Source of the DNA: Symsagittifera roscoffensis
Taxonomy: Eukaryota; Xenacoelomorpha; Acoela; Convolutidae
Assembly (NCBI RefSeq): GCF_963678635.1
Contig: NC_087067.1
Span: 13,058,844 to 13,122,843, forward strand
DNA: 64,000 nucleotides
Direction of reading: 5' to 3'
Shown here: positions 20,991 through 30,824 of the stretch, piece by piece
Position numbering within the stretch: position 1 is the first letter of the stretch
Layout: the number at the start of each line of letters is the position of its first letter
Made by a program: the position numbers and the translations under genes
The notes under the pieces: model-generated
What the model saw: only the letters and a program-made list of their open reading frames with translations
Database searches by the model: none
What the model was told of the DNA's origin: nothing

Positions 20991-23900
20991 ATGCAGCGCA
21001 GGGACTCGTTAGGATCGACTACTAAAATTCCCAGGCTAAGCAAGGGAAGCACGCGGAAATTTAGAACTAGGCGTAGCCAAACCTCGTTTAGCAGCGCTTC
21101 CGACGCGTTTGCTGAAGACGAATCGACTAAAGGTCAACCTGATCTTTCAGTGATCGAAATGAGACTAAGGAGCGAGAAAAACCTTGATGGCAATCGAGGG
21201 CGGAGCGCCGAGGCCGAGCCTGCGAGCGAAACGCCGGTGGATCCCTTTGACGAAGGGGAGCGAACGCTCATTCGACCCGACTTTGAGCCAGACGAGGTCC
21301 TCGAACGGGAGGAAGCCGAGAGGACAGAAGAGACCTCGGAGCGTCCCGAGGTCGAACCTCGGGAGGAAGTGTTGTACAGGGGAATGTCCAAATCAGAGAC
21401 TAAGAGCTATAAATGGAGAAAGGAACCTTCACATCTGACAAGTGCACACTCATCCTTGGCCAAACAGAGTAACAACGCGATGATGTCGAGTATGAGTCCG
21501 GGTGAAGAGCAGACGTTCTCGAAGGCCAAGAAGAGTTGGAAGTCCTTGTACGACGAACGCATGGCGTCACTACCAACTGTAGGTTTGACTTCCAGTGATG
21601 ACTACCCGGAGATAACCCATCCGGATGTGAACTTCACACCGTGCCCAAGGAACGACATGAGCAGGGAGGCGTCTTCTGCCTCGCCGACCAGGCCTATGTC
21701 AGATGGGATAACGATGGGAGCATCATCAACGTTTGACAGACTGATGACGTCAATGCACAAGCAAAAGGGCGGTGCGTCATCAAGTACTAGGCTACAGCCA
21801 CAGTTGACCTCGTCTTCTCTGGGGCTAACCCCGCCATTGGGGGCAGCTGGTGACATAAGTGATATGTTCGCTGGTGTGATGAATGGCCTGGATGAATTGA
21901 GGCGAGACATGACTAAGAGGATAGATCAAGTTGACGAGAGAGCTCACCATGGTCGAGAGAATTTGAAAGATGAGCTAACGCACGTGAAGTCGCAGGCGAG
22001 GTTTGATCAGGCTCAATTGATTCGTGACACCGATCAATGCCTGGCCGAGAGCCTGGCACAGGCAAACAAAGAGTCAGAGGAAAGAGAGGCTAGGATGACA
22101 AGAGAGATCGAGCGATTGTTGAATGATCATGATAATACCTACGCCCAAACGATGACTGGCCTGGAAAGGAGGTTGGACGCCAAATCTGACTTGATGATGC
22201 GGAAGCTTGACGCGATCCTGAATGGGAATAGTTGGCAGGAGCATTCCAACTCAAGGGAGCGCTCACGCCATGCGAAGGTTGGAGATGGTACGGGCAACAG
22301 TGCCAGAGCCCAGCAAGGCTCGAGAACGAACTACGAACATAGAAACAAGGAGCGGCCAAGGGCAGCCCCGCAGAGGCCTGGCTGGACGAATCCAGTACCG
22401 CCGGAGGCAGATGCCACCTTGGAGACAAGATTGCCAACCGTGCCACAAGTCAGTTCAGTACCAGATCTGACTACAGTCTCACAAGACACAACGATGTATG
22501 CCTCGATGTTTGAGCCTCTGAACAGATCTCTTGAAACATTCATCACCAAGCTCTCGAAGTCAACCGAGAGAGGAGAGAGGTCAAGAAGAACACTGAAAAA
22601 GCCGAAGTCATATAAAGACGAGTCAGACGGCTGCATTGATACTTGGATAGAGGTGATGAAGTTACACTTTGAGGAAGAGAATCTCTCCAAGAAACAAGAG
22701 TGCAGCGCGCTGACGAGCAACCTGGAGGGTACTGCATTAAATTGTGTAATGGCGAAAAGAGCCAATGAGAGAGACAGCGCTCGCAAGATATTCGACATCC
22801 TGCTGAATCGTTTCGGCTCTGGAGTACAAGGGCACCAGGCCATGGTGAAGTTCGAGAAGAGGCGTCAGAGAGATGAAGAATCAATAGATAAATTCTTGGA
22901 CGACCTTGAATTGCTCAGGAGGAGGAGCAACCCGGATGAGAGAATATCCGAACGAAACTTGGCAATCGCTTCGAAGTTCATGGATGGTGTAAGGAGTGAG
23001 GAGTTGAAGACGATGTTGGCCACTCACTTCACCCTGTCGCTTGACCAGGTACCCACGCCCGACGACTTGCGTATGAAGTCACGCGAGTATTTACTGATAA
23101 AACCGAGGGCGCAAAACCGTTACAGCAATTATGGTAACTATAGCGGGACAAACACTGGTGCGAATTCCAGTTGGTACAAACCTCGCGATGACATGGACAA
23201 GAGGAGGTCGTGTGCGAATTGTGGTTCGATGGAACATCACGTTTCTGCGTGTTCTGCATACAAACAGAACATGAAGGCCATAGGCTACTTTCTCGAGGAC
23301 GCTGACGCGACCGACGAGGATCATGAAGAGTACGTGAGAGGGCTCATCATGAAATATGGTCCGAGGTGTTTCTTCTGTAATTTGGAGGGACACTTCAAGT
23401 CGGATTGTACTCAATTTTGGGACGCAGTAGCGGACGCGAAACATCCCCGCCACGAAGAGGCGCTTTCGGGTGTCAAGGCCAGTCGAGCACGTCTGATGAA
23501 CGAGGCTGAATCTCGGAGAAAGGAAACGACACCGAGCACCTTTGCGACCAAAAAGGTTAAGACATGGCCTGACGAGGTGGTAGCCTCGAACCTCGAAGCA
23601 GAGTCGTCTAGTCCACTCAAGGTGGATTACGGCCTGGCGGCAAGGACAGCGCTGCAGAATGTCAAACAGGACCTTGCCACGAAAGAAGTGGAGCAATGGG
23701 TAAGGTCGGAGCTGGAGAGCACAGATCTTCGGGAAAGTCTTAATGTCCTGAGTAAGACGACAAGAGCAGAAGATGAAAAAGAGCCCAAGAAACAGGGACT
23801 AAAACTGAACGTTATATCTGGCAAGACTTTCGGCATGACGAAGGCAGGGACCAAAATAATGTCTATCATCTCAGTCGCAGGGCACCAGGTGGTCAAGAAC

Positions 23901-26900
23901 CTGAGCGAGCCATCCGAGATTACACTGGTCCACCTGGACATCTATGCCGACTACCTGAAGGAGAAGGATCCCAAACTGGACTCCAGGGCAGTGCGAGCGC
24001 TGCTCACAACGGGAGGTCCGAGGCTGATGAAAGTGGACGGACATTATATCGATGTCCATGGCCCTTACCCGATTCTGATGAACGTGGATGGCATCAATAT
24101 CTACACGAAAGCTCACATAACTGATGCGAACGATCAGATTGGCCGGATATACATTGGTCAAGAGGAGCTGAAGGTCAGACGAATCGGACACAACGCGATG
24201 CTCGAACAAGATGCGGTGCATATTGGTTGCGAGGCCGATCTGGCCGCACACGTTCTGGACGTGCAAGGCAGACAACTTTCAGTAAAGGGGCTGCTAGACA
24301 CGGGAGCAGTGGTTAGTGTCATGCCAGTCAAAACTTGGACCGACATGGGTTTCGAAAGATCGGATCTCATACCGACAAACATCAGGTTGGCAGCTGCCAA
24401 TCAGGGAGCGATCTATGTCGCCGGACGAACCCCGATCATCTCACTGCAGCTTGGAGGAAGACATCTTTGGATGAGCTTCCTAGTAGTAGAGAATTTGGAT
24501 GAATCCGACCAGTTCATCCTAGGAAGGGATTTCGTTCGCAACTTTGACGTCACGATTGATCTCAATGACGGATTGATTAGGATCAAGGATCCTGAAAGAA
24601 AGTATGAGAAAAGACCCCTTAATAAGATCTTAATTAATCAGGCCAAGGTGCCGATTTTTCTGGATCGAAAAGTTAGATTAAAACCGAACCAAGCCGTAGT
24701 AGCGACGTTTAGGATGAGGAACTTGAATGAACTCAGCAATGACAGACAGGTGTGTCTGGTACCAAATCCAAACAGTAAAAGCTCGGCTATTTTAGGAAGA
24801 AGCTTCTCACTCACTCAGAGCGGACTGTGTGTGAGTGTGTTATTGAACACAGAAGCAACAACAGTGACAATACAGAGGGGAAAGAAACTTGGCTACGCTT
24901 TGCCTCTGAACACAGACTTTCTGAGTGTGGAGAACTTGAAGAAGTTTGACGTAACTAAATGTCCATTACATGCGAACCAAGAATGTATAATGAAAAGAGT
25001 AATTGAATTGAAATCTTCTAGGAAATTGTTTTCAATGAAGTCGGAAACAGATGATGGGCTGTCTAGTTGTTCCAACTTTCCTGAGAGGCCGACGGAAGCA
25101 GAGTTAGCAGCGAATAGGCCTGTCCTACCTGAGATAGAACATCTGAAGGGTAAAATATCTGACAAGGAACTAGATTCGCTCAGGGCGGTGCTAGATCGGA
25201 ACGCAGACGTTTTTTCAAAGCATAAGGCCGATATAGGTTGTTGCAATTTTGTAGAGCACGAGATTGAGATAGAAGAGGGCTCGGTACCTCATAGGGAAGG
25301 GGCGAGAAGAATGACCCCAAACAAGTCAGAAGCGTGTAGGAAAGAAATTGAAATGTTAATGGAGTACGACATGATTGAGCCGTCGAAGTCCCCATGGGCC
25401 TGTGGCGTGGTCATGGCGAAAAAGAAAGGGGGGCAACTCAGGTTTTGTTGTGATTTCCGTTATCTGAACGCAGTGACTATAAAAGACGCATACCCCATTC
25501 CCCGCATCGATGAGAGCCTATCCAAGCTGGGAGACGCTAAGTTCTTCACGACGTTGGATTTGGGCTCAGCATTCTGGCAAGTGCCACTCAGAAAGCAAGA
25601 TCGAGAGAAAACAGGTTTCGCGTGTGAGCTGGGACTATTCCAGTGGAAGAGGATGCCATTCGGATTGTGCAACGCGACGGCCACATTCCAGCGACTGATG
25701 GCTCAGGCACTCACGAGCGTCACTAAGAAATACGGGAATCTCATCATGTGTTATGTCGATGATGTTGTGATTGCAACACCAACCCTAGAAGACCACATAG
25801 AGAGGTTGGAGGAGGTGTTTTCTTGCATGAAGCAGGCGGGTCTGAAATGCAAACCCTCTAAGTGTGAAATCCTCAGGGATTCCATAAAGTATTTGGGCCG
25901 CCTGGTTGACAAACATGGAGTGAGACCAGATCCTGAAGCGGTTGAAGCGGTGTTGACCTGGAAGGCACCTAAAACAGATACACAGTTGATGAGTTTTCTG
26001 GGATTCGCCAATTATTATCGTGAGTTCATCAAGGGGTATGCTGACAAAATATACCCCATGCAGAGATTGATGAGAAACAAGGGCAAAAATTTCACCTGGA
26101 CTGATGAGGCACAAGTCTCATTTGAAAACATCAAACGTGAACTTTGCGAGGCACCGGTCCTCGGCATGCCAACGGAGAAGGGAATGTTCGTGCTGGACAC
26201 GGATGCATCAGTGGTTGCGATATCAGGCATACTTCACCAAGAGCAGGAGTGGAACGGGAGAACGGTTCTTCGTCCGATAGCTTATGGAAGTAAAGTCCTG
26301 AGTGACACTGAGATGAAGTACGGCGCACCAAAAGCGGAGATGTTTGCTGTGATCACGTTCGTGGAAAAATACAGGGCCTACCTGGGGAGTGCTCCATTCA
26401 AGTTACGTGTGGACAATCGTGCCCTTGCCTGGCTGAAAACCTATTCGATGGATCAAAGCTACATTGGTCGTTGGATCGTGCGCTTGGATGGATACCACAT
26501 GATCATAGAGCACCGTACCCGTGACAAGCACCAGAACGCAGATAGCCTCAGTAAAAAGACAGAATTTTATGAGCGCCTCGAGGAGAAGCAGGCTAACCAA
26601 TCAGAGATCAAAGACGGGTTTTCCTTTCTGGACAAAGAAACCTACGATAAGCTGCCACTTACTAGGTGGTTAGACAAATCAGGACATCCTATACCTGGAC
26701 ACCCTGACCTTCCAGTGGAGACGGCCGCGGAGATAAAGCTTTTAGCCAGAGGCGAACCCGTTCCGTTGGACCTGCTAGTCCGATCCAACTTGGTACAGCA
26801 AGAACTGACCAGGCTGGGTATAAACAGCATCGCTTTATTGAATAAGACCGTGAACGTGGCGCCGGACGTCATGGGAAAACTCCGTGACTTGTTGGATAGG

Positions 26901-27329
26901 GAAGTGAATAGGCATGATCGTGAATGGATAGAGACCATGCAGAGGTTGACTGTCACCGAGAGAACGGAGAAGAGGCCAGTGTCCATTCGCAGCCGAGGCG
27001 TTGAACGGGATTGCAGGTCGATCGTCAACCAGCTGGTGACCTCGATGCCGAAAGAAGTATTGTTGAGAACTTCGTTCACTGAATATGGAACATCGAATCA
27101 AAACCAAGCTACTGAGGAAGTCAGGATCAGGTCGAAATCTAGCTTCACGAGGAGAGTGCACTTCACGGATGCAAAAGAGGAATACGAGCCAAGCCCAGAT
27201 TGTTCGTCCGTGGACGAGACAATGTCCGGGGAGTCTGACACCTTCGAGCCAGTCAAGGACGTCTCCTCTGATGAGTCAGACACCTTTGAACCCGTGCAGG
27301 ACGACTTGTCCGGGGAGAGGTTGACTTGA
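20991..27329 (+). CDS. ORF1: Gag-protease-RT-RNase H polyprotein
   Basis: 2112 aa from the first ATG (20991); the frame is open from 20928 but only via TTG. Order: charged, low-complexity N-terminus; likely coiled coil at about residues 305-415; retrotransposon Gag capsid-like region about 545-700 (IDTWIEVMKLHF onward); two CX2CX4HX4C zinc knuckles at 741-754 and about 793-806; aspartic protease LLDTGA with the catalytic D at 1103 and an ILGRDF near its end; reverse transcriptase with FCCDFRYLNAV, LDLGSAFWQVPL, MPFGLCNATATFQ and the YVDD active site at 1588-1591; RNase H with LDTDAS near 1736 and ADSLSKK. It packages element RNA and makes its cDNA. It ends in UGA inside a 42-bp repeat; the same frame stays open into ORF2. 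All catalytic motifs are intact. Confidence 0.95.
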   Translation: MQRRDSLGSTTKIPRLSKGSTRKFRTRRSQTSFSSASDAFAEDESTKGQPDLSVIEMRLRSEKNLDGNRGRSAEAEPASETPVDPFDEGERTLIRPDFEPDEVLEREEAERTEETSERPEVEPREEVLYRGMSKSETKSYKWRKEPSHLTSAHSSLAKQSNNAMMSSMSPGEEQTFSKAKKSWKSLYDERMASLPTVGLTSSDDYPEITHPDVNFTPCPRNDMSREASSASPTRPMSDGITMGASSTFDRLMTSMHKQKGGASSSTRLQPQLTSSSLGLTPPLGAAGDISDMFAGVMNGLDELRRDMTKRIDQVDERAHHGRENLKDELTHVKSQARFDQAQLIRDTDQCLAESLAQANKESEEREARMTREIERLLNDHDNTYAQTMTGLERRLDAKSDLMMRKLDAILNGNSWQEHSNSRERSRHAKVGDGTGNSARAQQGSRTNYEHRNKERPRAAPQRPGWTNPVPPEADATLETRLPTVPQVSSVPDLTTVSQDTTMYASMFEPLNRSLETFITKLSKSTERGERSRRTLKKPKSYKDESDGCIDTWIEVMKLHFEEENLSKKQECSALTSNLEGTALNCVMAKRANERDSARKIFDILLNRFGSGVQGHQAMVKFEKRRQRDEESIDKFLDDLELLRRRSNPDERISERNLAIASKFMDGVRSEELKTMLATHFTLSLDQVPTPDDLRMKSREYLLIKPRAQNRYSNYGNYSGTNTGANSSWYKPRDDMDKRRSCANCGSMEHHVSACSAYKQNMKAIGYFLEDADATDEDHEEYVRGLIMKYGPRCFFCNLEGHFKSDCTQFWDAVADAKHPRHEEALSGVKASRARLMNEAESRRKETTPSTFATKKVKTWPDEVVASNLEAESSSPLKVDYGLAARTALQNVKQDLATKEVEQWVRSELESTDLRESLNVLSKTTRAEDEKEPKKQGLKLNVISGKTFGMTKAGTKIMSIISVAGHQVVKNLSEPSEITLVHLDIYADYLKEKDPKLDSRAVRALLTTGGPRLMKVDGHYIDVHGPYPILMNVDGINIYTKAHITDANDQIGRIYIGQEELKVRRIGHNAMLEQDAVHIGCEADLAAHVLDVQGRQLSVKGLLDTGAVVSVMPVKTWTDMGFERSDLIPTNIRLAAANQGAIYVAGRTPIISLQLGGRHLWMSFLVVENLDESDQFILGRDFVRNFDVTIDLNDGLIRIKDPERKYEKRPLNKILINQAKVPIFLDRKVRLKPNQAVVATFRMRNLNELSNDRQVCLVPNPNSKSSAILGRSFSLTQSGLCVSVLLNTEATTVTIQRGKKLGYALPLNTDFLSVENLKKFDVTKCPLHANQECIMKRVIELKSSRKLFSMKSETDDGLSSCSNFPERPTEAELAANRPVLPEIEHLKGKISDKELDSLRAVLDRNADVFSKHKADIGCCNFVEHEIEIEEGSVPHREGARRMTPNKSEACRKEIEMLMEYDMIEPSKSPWACGVVMAKKKGGQLRFCCDFRYLNAVTIKDAYPIPRIDESLSKLGDAKFFTTLDLGSAFWQVPLRKQDREKTGFACELGLFQWKRMPFGLCNATATFQRLMAQALTSVTKKYGNLIMCYVDDVVIATPTLEDHIERLEEVFSCMKQAGLKCKPSKCEILRDSIKYLGRLVDKHGVRPDPEAVEAVLTWKAPKTDTQLMSFLGFANYYREFIKGYADKIYPMQRLMRNKGKNFTWTDEAQVSFENIKRELCEAPVLGMPTEKGMFVLDTDASVVAISGILHQEQEWNGRTVLRPIAYGSKVLSDTEMKYGAPKAEMFAVITFVEKYRAYLGSAPFKLRVDNRALAWLKTYSMDQSYIGRWIVRLDGYHMIIEHRTRDKHQNADSLSKKTEFYERLEEKQANQSEIKDGFSFLDKETYDKLPLTRWLDKSGHPIPGHPDLPVETAAEIKLLARGEPVPLDLLVRSNLVQQELTRLGINSIALLNKTVNVAPDVMGKLRDLLDREVNRHDREWIETMQRLTVTERTEKRPVSIRSRGVERDCRSIVNQLVTSMPKEVLLRTSFTEYGTSNQNQATEEVRIRSKSSFTRRVHFTDAKEEYEPSPDCSSVDETMSGESDTFEPVKDVSSDESDTFEPVQDDLSGERLT

Positions 27330-27433
27330 CCACCTAGGGGCAGAATTTTGTCCGGGGAGTCGGGTTCAAAGCGACCGATGGACAGAGTTTTGTCCGGGGA
27401 GTCGAGAAACATCTCAGACAACTTGGAATATGA
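27224..27433 (+). repeat. 42-bp tandem repeat across the ORF1/ORF2 junction
   Basis: Five units with 42-bp period begin at 27224, 27266, 27308, 27350 and 27392. Each begins with GTCCGGGGAG(T/A) except the second, which is diverged. They encode 14-residue repeats starting SGES/SDES/SGER. The UGA stop lies in the third unit. Confidence 0.85.
27327..27329 (+). promoter_or_regulatory. In-frame UGA between ORF1 and ORF2
   Basis: A single UGA followed by C separates two same-frame ORFs of 2112 and 1041 residues, with no other stop between them. UGA-C is known as a leaky context. It could be programmed readthrough or a young nonsense mutation; the sequence alone cannot tell. Confidence 0.6.
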
Positions 27434-30400
27434 TGTTGAGGAATCAGTCGACTCAAGTGGTGACTCGAGACCCCAGTCCTGGGACAACACGTCTGAAACA
27501 ACTTCCAATTCCGATGTGTCAGAGATCGCAATCCACTCCTTGTTGGTAGACTGGAAGCAGCGTGGGCTGGACCGAGAAACACATCAGGATCCAGACAGGG
27601 ACAGATACACCTCAGATGAAGAGGGCACTGTGGTAGATAATGCCGCAGACGAGCTCGAGCTGATAGCAGTTTCAAAACGCCCAACCAGATTGCTGCCACA
27701 TGGTACGGTCGTCCGTACCAATCTGGAACCATCTGTGCAAGAAGCGACGCCTTTGAAAAAGATATGGTGTGTCAAGTTGATGGACGATGCTCATGCTCCG
27801 GAGATAATGAGTGGGCAAATGGACGTGGTGAAGACGTATTTGAAAGCCAGGTACAGGCTGTCGGATCTCCTGAGGGCTCAACGAAATGATAGAATGACGA
27901 GCAGTCTGAAAAGATGGATCGAGAATGGAGCACCTGACAAGGGAGACTTGGAAGAAGACAGCTACAAAATCCTGAAGCAGTTTTACCTGAAGAGAAAAGA
28001 CTTGTTGTACCTGAATAAGGACGGAATCGTAGCCTGTAAGCGCAAGGAGGAGGACAAGGTCCTTTATAAATACAACTCAATAGTGTTACCACAGTTGTAC
28101 CAGACTGAATTGCTCTTTCGCTCACATGATCAGATGGGACATCAAGGCGTGGACAAAGTGTATAACAGGATACAAAAACGATTCGAATGGCCGGGGTTGA
28201 AGAAGGCTTGTGAGAAATGGATAGCCGCATGCCTGTCTTGTCAACAGGCAAAGGATCCCAGGAAACTAAGGTTCCCCCTACAGTCAATAGAATCGTCAGG
28301 TTTCAACGAAGTGGTGCAAATTGATCATCAGAAAATCTGCATGACAGCAACGGGCTATAATCAGGTGCTGGTAATGATCGACCATTTTACGAAGTACGCG
28401 GAGGCAGCACCCTGCATGACAGCGTCGGCAGAAGAAACATGCGATCATTTGATAAACGTGTGGATAGCAAGGCATGGCTGCCCCATCACGTTCCAATCGG
28501 ACAATGGCAAAGCATTCGTAGGTGATCTCACGAAAGAGTTAATGAAAAGGTCGCAGGTAGCGCAGGCCCACTCGACCACTTATCACCCGCAAACGAATGG
28601 CCTAGTCGAGAGGCAGAATCGCACACTGGTATCCATGTTGAGAGTCTACTGCTCACGCTATATGGATGACTGGGACAAGCACTTGCCGCAAGTGATGGGT
28701 GCTTACAACAGCACGGAGCATTCCACCACGGGAATAAGTCCGCATATGATGCTGACGGGTCATGAAAAAGCACTCCCGTTAACGTTCTTCTACCCTGAAT
28801 ATGAAGGGAAGAGGACAGCACCGCAAACGTACGTGCGGGACGTTAATAGAAGACAACAGGACCTCAATGACTTATGCAGGAGGAATACGCAACAGGCGCA
28901 GATTAGACAAAAAAGGAGGTTTGATAAAAGGACGGCCGATGCAAAAGCCTACTCAGTTGGCGACCACGTCTGGGTGTTCCAGGAAGTGGTTCCACCAAAA
29001 GGAACCAAGAAACTATTAAAGAAATGGCGTGGTCCATTTCAGATAACAGAGGTGCATCAAGGAGGTCGTTTTTATCGGCTGAGCACCGGAAGAGCGGCTC
29101 ATTACGAGAACATCAAACCACACAACGCCTCGTCCGAGGATTGGTGCATCCCAGCGGACATGCAAGAGGGAGACTATTTAATAGTGGATCCTGCTTGTGA
29201 AGTGAATGAAAGGGGTACTCGCGACAAGAACGACGGGAATGAGATGGTGGACAATTGTGATCTACCACTGGATCTCGAGTTGACTGAGCGAGTAGAGGTG
29301 GACGATGAAACTCTACCCTATGCCGAAGAAGACTGGGATTGCCCGGAACAAACCGAAATTGACAAAGGAATACAGCCTGACTTTCCGCTCACTATGGAGA
29401 CACGCCAAAGTAAGAGGGGGAAAAACCAGAAGAAATACAATCCGTATGGCGAGGACTTCGTTGTAGACCGGATAGTAGTGAGTGATGTCATAGACTCGCT
29501 GGTGGGGCTGGACGAAGTAGCGATGCTAGAAGAAATCGACCTTGTGAACGATATGGATCAAGATTGGATCGACGATCAATCAGAACCGGAAGTGGAGTTC
29601 GAACCAGAAGCGGAACAGACACATGAGCAAGAACTAACAAACTTGCGCGTGCTCGAATGGCTCCACGATCTGCCGACAGATCCAAAAGAGACGATCCTGA
29701 CGATTCAGGACGTCGACAGAGACGGCGTCAAATACATCAGTCATGACAATACCGAGTCCAACTGGGTCGCCCCAGATGGTCCTTTACGTGTTCCACAAGC
29801 CAACCTCGGTCTCCTAGACTTTGGGCGATCGACGGGGACGTCGATGGATATTTTTGTCCGGGGAGTGGGGGTAGGACTCACCCACACCGAAAATCTCATA
29901 ATAAAAAAATTGAAATCGGCAAGGGAAACCGGAGAACTAGAGACAGAGGGCGAGAATGCTAAGAAACCACCTTTTGGACGAATCTTTGAATCGTATTTTG
30001 ATCTCCCGAACCACTATTCGAACAATATCGTTATAACGGACAGCGATTTCATACTCACGGAACGCACGTGCGCCATAGCGATAACTGCGGACGTAAGCTT
30101 CAAAACAGCACTAGCGGCCGACTTTAAAAGAGAGTACAAGAATATCGAGTTTTTGTGGAAACAGAGGCCGGGTGTAGGAGGAATGATAGCGTTGCCCCCT
30201 GTTGCATCACAGATACCAGGGAAATATTTGTGTTTTTTGGTTACGAAAGCTACTGATAGGCAACACGTGAATCCGGAGAGCTTGGTATTGGCCTTGACTC
30301 GACTTAGGGATTTCCTGGTTGAGAGAGGTGTGACCTCTCTCTCGTTGCCAGTTTATGATCCCAATAGGGGAAAGCTACATCCGAGAGAGTTGTATGCTCT

Positions 30401-30473
30401 TGTGCATGTGATATTTTCAGAGACTGACATAGAGGTTTACTTACATAAAAAATACTATCTGAGCATATGCTAA
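27348..30473 (+). CDS. ORF2: integrase with C-terminal macro domain
   Basis: 1041 aa counted from TTG 27348. The frame is open from the UGA at 27327 and the first ATG is 27378. Integrase: HHCC zinc site H260-X4-H265-X29-C295-X2-C298; catalytic D326, D385 and E421 with 35 residues between the last two (DD35E); a GPF motif near 562. An acidic linker of about 250 residues follows. The C-terminal ~145 residues (about 892-1040) resemble the TARG1/OARD1 macro-domain family: FLVTK, then ESLVLALTRLRDF, GVTSLSLP and IFSETDIEVYLH in the family's order and spacing. In TARG1 the loop after the last beta strand reads GCGLD with the catalytic Asp; here it is DPNRG, so hydrolase activity is doubtful while ADP-ribose binding remains possible. 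Expression probably needs readthrough of UGA. Confidence 0.92.
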   Translation: MSGESGSKRPMDRVLSGESRNISDNLEYDVEESVDSSGDSRPQSWDNTSETTSNSDVSEIAIHSLLVDWKQRGLDRETHQDPDRDRYTSDEEGTVVDNAADELELIAVSKRPTRLLPHGTVVRTNLEPSVQEATPLKKIWCVKLMDDAHAPEIMSGQMDVVKTYLKARYRLSDLLRAQRNDRMTSSLKRWIENGAPDKGDLEEDSYKILKQFYLKRKDLLYLNKDGIVACKRKEEDKVLYKYNSIVLPQLYQTELLFRSHDQMGHQGVDKVYNRIQKRFEWPGLKKACEKWIAACLSCQQAKDPRKLRFPLQSIESSGFNEVVQIDHQKICMTATGYNQVLVMIDHFTKYAEAAPCMTASAEETCDHLINVWIARHGCPITFQSDNGKAFVGDLTKELMKRSQVAQAHSTTYHPQTNGLVERQNRTLVSMLRVYCSRYMDDWDKHLPQVMGAYNSTEHSTTGISPHMMLTGHEKALPLTFFYPEYEGKRTAPQTYVRDVNRRQQDLNDLCRRNTQQAQIRQKRRFDKRTADAKAYSVGDHVWVFQEVVPPKGTKKLLKKWRGPFQITEVHQGGRFYRLSTGRAAHYENIKPHNASSEDWCIPADMQEGDYLIVDPACEVNERGTRDKNDGNEMVDNCDLPLDLELTERVEVDDETLPYAEEDWDCPEQTEIDKGIQPDFPLTMETRQSKRGKNQKKYNPYGEDFVVDRIVVSDVIDSLVGLDEVAMLEEIDLVNDMDQDWIDDQSEPEVEFEPEAEQTHEQELTNLRVLEWLHDLPTDPKETILTIQDVDRDGVKYISHDNTESNWVAPDGPLRVPQANLGLLDFGRSTGTSMDIFVRGVGVGLTHTENLIIKKLKSARETGELETEGENAKKPPFGRIFESYFDLPNHYSNNIVITDSDFILTERTCAIAITADVSFKTALAADFKREYKNIEFLWKQRPGVGGMIALPPVASQIPGKYLCFLVTKATDRQHVNPESLVLALTRLRDFLVERGVTSLSLPVYDPNRGKLHPRELYALVHVIFSETDIEVYLHKKYYLSIC
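29856..29866 (+). promoter_or_regulatory. Internal copy of the PPT motif
   Basis: GTCCGGGGAGT preceded by a T-run, as at 27350 and 27392, but read in a different codon phase (V-R-G-V rather than S-G-E-S). Peptide conservation therefore does not explain it. Confidence 0.45.
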
Positions 30474-30824
30474 GAATTGCGCTCGGCGATAAGTGGTTTT
30501 TATTAAGTTGCTCGATAAGAATTAGAGTCAAGTTTTAGGTTAGGTTTTAGGTACAGTATTAGGGATCAGGTTTTTATATGATAGTATAGGTGTGTGATGT
30601 TTATGTGTTTATGTTATGTTATTGTTATGATATGTTTTATGTTTGTGTCATCAAGGTGACAGCGCTTATTCGTGCTACTCTGACAAAGATAAAGGTGGAC
30701 GATCCACCTTGGTGCTAAATTTCAAATCAGAATTGTGAAAAGAATTTCAATGAAGAGTTTTAAAGAATTGATTGATGTTACATCCAAAAATGATGGTTCT
30801 AAGTCGCGACTTGTTTTTTAGATC
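30474..30824 (+). other. Intergenic region between ORF2 and ORF3
   Basis: About 350 bp with several stops in all frames and a TGTTATG/TTTATG-rich stretch near 30600. It ends in a T-rich tract, GACTTGTTTTTTAG (30809-30821), a good candidate 3' splice site at which the ORF3 frame opens. Confidence 0.6.
30811..30821 (+). promoter_or_regulatory. Candidate 3' splice site for ORF3 message
   Basis: TTGTTTTTTAG resembles the short T-rich nematode acceptor. Its AG is the last part of an in-frame TAG, so the ORF3 frame opens exactly after it. This would fit a spliced or trans-spliced subgenomic message. Inference only. Confidence 0.4.

Noticed and set aside
21134-27079. Many minus-strand and off-frame ORFs over ORF1-ORF4
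   Set aside because: They are shadows of the plus-strand frame, which contains recognisable Gag, protease, RT, RNase H and integrase motifs.
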